Under the pieces are notes generated by a model that saw only the letters and a list, made by a program, of their open reading frames with translations, did no database searches and had not been told where the DNA came from. Below, one piece after another: positions 62,439-64,000 of a stretch of DNA of 64,000 nt (position 1 is the first letter of the stretch; each line of letters begins with the position of its first letter). The DNA lies in assembly GCA_036677145.1 (NCBI GenBank), contig JAKFFF010000058.1:1-64000 (forward strand), written 5' to 3'. Made by a program: the position numbers and the translations under genes. This stretch comes from CADEED01 sp036677145 (lineage in GTDB: Bacteria > Pseudomonadota > Gammaproteobacteria > Steroidobacterales > Steroidobacteraceae).

Positions 62439-62528
62439 GGTGCCGGGTGAGAATTCGCTGAGTTAGCCAGGTGACAGGGAGTACGGGTGCTTGCAACGAG
62501 CTAACTCAGCGAATTCTCACCCGGCACC
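62439..62528. repeat. Long hairpin repeat, copy 4
   Basis: Arms 62439-62467 and 62500-62528 are perfectly complementary over 29 bp around a 32-nt loop. Only the outer GGTGCCGGGTG matches the other copies; the inner 18 bases (AGAATTCGCTGAGTTAGC) differ, yet remain fully self-complementary. The right arm encodes the last codons and TGA stop of the LigF-like gene. Confidence 0.92.
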
Positions 62529-63272
62529 AACCTGCTTCGGCTGCACGAACTTCGCGCCGGGGTGGCCGATGGCGAGCGCTCGCTTCACCGAGTCGCGCTC
62601 GAGCATGCGCGCATACCAGGCGATTACCTTTGGTGAATCCTTCTCGTTGACGATGTCGGCATAACGCACCGGCATGTTGATGAGCATCGAGAAGCAGGAG
62701 ACGTCGGCCAGCGTGAACTGCTCGCCCATCATCCATTCACCCAGCATCCCGTTCTCGATGCGCTCGATCGAGGTCTTCACCTTGCGGCGCCAGTCGGCGA
62801 GCTGCTCGGGCGTCCACACCTGCGCGGCGGACTCGCGCCACTTGTCCTGCTGCTCCTTCAGCGGAATGCGCGCGACCTTTGCTTCGAACTCCTCCTTCGA
62901 AAGATGCGCGACGGCGTTCTTGATCATCGCGTGCCAGCCGAGGAACGACAGCGCGGGGCAGAAGTATTCGTCGACGAACTTGGTCCACAACCGCATCTGG
63001 TGACGCCCGTACGCGTCGGAGGGCTTCAGCGGCATTCCCGGAAACGTGTCGTCGACGTATTCGTTGATCAGCGTCGATTCATCCAGCACGCGATCGTCGT
63101 GCACGAGTACCGGCACCTGGCCCCGCGGATTGATCTTCAGAAACCACGGCTCGTGTTGTTCGAAGTTGATCAACGCCATCAGGTGACTCTTGAAGTCGAC
63201 GTTCTTCTCGAACAGCGGCAGCAAGGCCTTCAGAGAATTCGCGGCGGCGCCGCCGTGGTAGAGCGTGATCAT
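62517..63272 (-). CDS. LigF-like glutathione S-transferase (beta-etherase type)
   Basis: This 251-residue GST has an N-terminal thioredoxin fold with ANSLKALLPLFEKNVDF, FEQHEPWFLKINPRGQVPVL and DESTLINEYVDDTFP, and a helical C-terminal domain with RLWTKFVDEYFCPA, IKNAVAHLSKEEFEAKV and LKEQQDKWRESA. These blocks match LigF-type beta-aryl etherases, which cleave lignin ether bonds using glutathione. The catalytic identity is inferred from resemblance only. GGAGG precedes the ATG at 63272. The C-terminal VGAG and stop come from hairpin copy 4. Confidence 0.85.
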   Translation of the reverse strand: MITLYHGGAAANSLKALLPLFEKNVDFKSHLMALINFEQHEPWFLKINPRGQVPVLVHDDRVLDESTLINEYVDDTFPGMPLKPSDAYGRHQMRLWTKFVDEYFCPALSFLGWHAMIKNAVAHLSKEEFEAKVARIPLKEQQDKWRESAAQVWTPEQLADWRRKVKTSIERIENGMLGEWMMGEQFTLADVSCFSMLINMPVRYADIVNEKDSPKVIAWYARMLERDSVKRALAIGHPGAKFVQPKQVGAG

Positions 63273-63438
63273 CGAAACCTCCGGAGCTGACGGGAATTTG
63301 AGCGCCGCGGCGTGGACGGCGCTCGCCCGTGAGGGAAATGACGGCTTCTTAATGCGCGCGTCATCGCTACCTGAGGCCTGGAATACCACACTTTCCCGCA
63401 GCTGCAATCGGCAGCGTCACCCGCCACCCGGAGTTCCC

Positions 63439-63672
63439 ATGAAACTGCTGACGAGTCTCACCGTTGCCGCGCTGCTCACGGGCGGCGCCGCCTTCGCGGC
63501 CTCCACGCCCTCGACCGCGCCGGCCACCACCGCGACCCCCGCGGCCACGGCAACCCCCGCCACCAAGCACAATTCCGCCATGCACTGCGAAAGAGTTGCG
63601 AAGGAGAAGAAGCTCACCGGCGAGGAAGCGAAGAAGTTCGAGAAGGAATGCCGCGAAGGCAAGGCTGGTTAG
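63439..63672 (+). CDS. Small PsiF-like secreted protein
   Basis: This 77-residue protein has a signal peptide (MKLLTSLTVAALLTGGAAFA), a low-complexity Thr/Ala/Pro stretch (about 22-43) and one PsiF-like unit, CERVAKEKKLTGEEAKKFEK with a second cysteine. PsiF proteins are phosphate-starvation-induced in E. coli; the role is unknown. GGAG lies 6 bp before the ATG at 63439. The alternative ORF starting at 63265 overlaps the GST gene and is rejected. Confidence 0.75.
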   Translation: MKLLTSLTVAALLTGGAAFAASTPSTAPATTATPAATATPATKHNSAMHCERVAKEKKLTGEEAKKFEKECREGKAG

Positions 63673-63736
63673 TTGAACGAAGTTCCCCTTGCTGCGCCCG
63701 GCGCGACGCAACGTCATCCCTTCGGTGCGTCGTCGT

Positions 63737-64000
63737 TCAAGAGACCTGTGCGGCGGCGCCCTGCGCGTCGCGCCGGGCCGCGGCATCCGGGAACTCGCAA
63801 CGCACGATCAGCCCGGGCGAGTTGTCCGCGAGCGTGAGCGTCGCCCGATGCAAACGCGCTACCGCGGCGGCGAGGCTCAATCCCAATCCGCTGCCGGTGG
63901 CGCGTGCGGCTGATTCGCCCACTCGAACGAAGGGCCGTAGCGCCGCCGCGCGGTCCGCGTCCGCGATCCCCGGCCCGTTGTCGGCGACGCTCAGCACGAT
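63737..64000 (-). CDS. Sensor histidine kinase, C-terminal end only
   Basis: Only the last 87 residues of the HATPase domain are in the window: VADNGPGIADADRA (G1 box) and ATGSGLGLSLAAAVARLH (G2 box), ending with a typical beta strand. The rest lies beyond 64000. It is convergent with the PsiF-like gene. The G2 form is that of a classical (HisKA) kinase rather than the NarL type seen at 15024. Confidence 0.85.
   Translation of the reverse strand: MVLSVADNGPGIADADRAAALRPFVRVGESAARATGSGLGLSLAAAVARLHRATLTLADNSPGLIVRCEFPDAAARRDAQGAAAQVS

Noticed and set aside
62439..62528. Hairpin repeats as integron attC sites, because some inner arms contain GTTAGC
   Set aside because: attC sites have their conserved RYYYAAC/GTTRRRY cores at the outer ends and bulged arms. 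Here the outer ends are GGTGCC/GGCACC, the arms are perfect, and there is no integrase or cassette array.
1..64000. Prophage, insertion sequence, CRISPR array or plasmid origin
   Set aside because: I saw no transposase, integrase, phage structural gene, regularly spaced direct repeats or iteron cluster.

Overview
This window is high-GC bacterial chromosome, roughly two thirds G+C by eye, with dense operons and many ATGA/GTGA start-stop overlaps. Gene content and order point to a gammaproteobacterium, most likely near the Steroidobacteraceae/Nevskiales-Xanthomonadales. Pointers are the AsmA-MutY-YggX order, an UrcA protein, two large TonB-dependent receptors, protocatechuate 4,5-dioxygenase and a DUF6763-like protein. 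The taxonomic placement is inference. I see no prophage, transposase, integron or CRISPR array; the window looks like core and niche genes punctuated by small structured repeats.

Layout. 1-8 kb: truncated pyrE, an AmpG-like transporter with a small Rieske protein, MarC, an MFS carrier, trmB with a nucleosidase, tRNA-Gly(CCC), UrcA, a secreted methyltransferase-like protein and a DUF502 protein. 8-15 kb: a SUI1 factor, a Uup-type ABC-F protein and a phytase-like esterase overlap in one minus-strand operon, followed by cysteine synthase, HupE/UreJ and an NNMT-like methyltransferase. 15-24 kb: a soluble seven-PAS histidine kinase with its NarL-type regulator, an ECF sigma factor/membrane protein/DUF4097 operon, then a shortened AsmA with mutY and yggX. 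24-31 kb: pirin, tRNA-Phe, SemiSWEET, a TonB receptor behind two palindromes, and an amino acid permease. 31-38 kb: an FhaC/ShlB-type outer-membrane transporter divergent from a FecR-domain repeat protein and a CHASE2-PAS-GGDEF-EAL protein. 38-48 kb: DUF3187, a second TonB receptor, an acyltransferase, an ArsC-like reductase, an MFS carrier, a Rieske-flavodoxin fusion, a zinc-less sirtuin and ligAB. 48-58.5 kb: a circularly permuted ATP-grasp / alpha-E / transglutaminase system. 58.5-64 kb: acyltransferase-glycosyltransferase-phosphatase operon, a LysR regulator, a LigF-like glutathione transferase, a PsiF-like protein and the end of a histidine kinase.

Functional themes. LigAB and the LigF-like enzyme suggest use of lignin-derived aromatics. 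The TonB receptors and the MFS, APC and SemiSWEET carriers suggest scavenging of plant-derived compounds. The ShlB/FecR/CHASE2 block suggests a surface or matrix protein tied to cyclic-di-GMP. The ATP-grasp/alpha-E/transglutaminase block is a predicted peptide-forming or protein-modifying system of unknown product.

Most unusual observations. First, a family of four 89-90 bp hairpins has 29-bp arms and 31-32 nt loops. The outer sequence is constant, while the inner arm differs between copies but stays complementary. All four sit at or within 8 bp of a stop codon, and two supply the C-terminal codons of a gene. Second, the octamer family CTAWCWAC (W = A/T) is strongly over-represented in every reading frame and between genes, in DNA where CTA/TAG is otherwise scarce.
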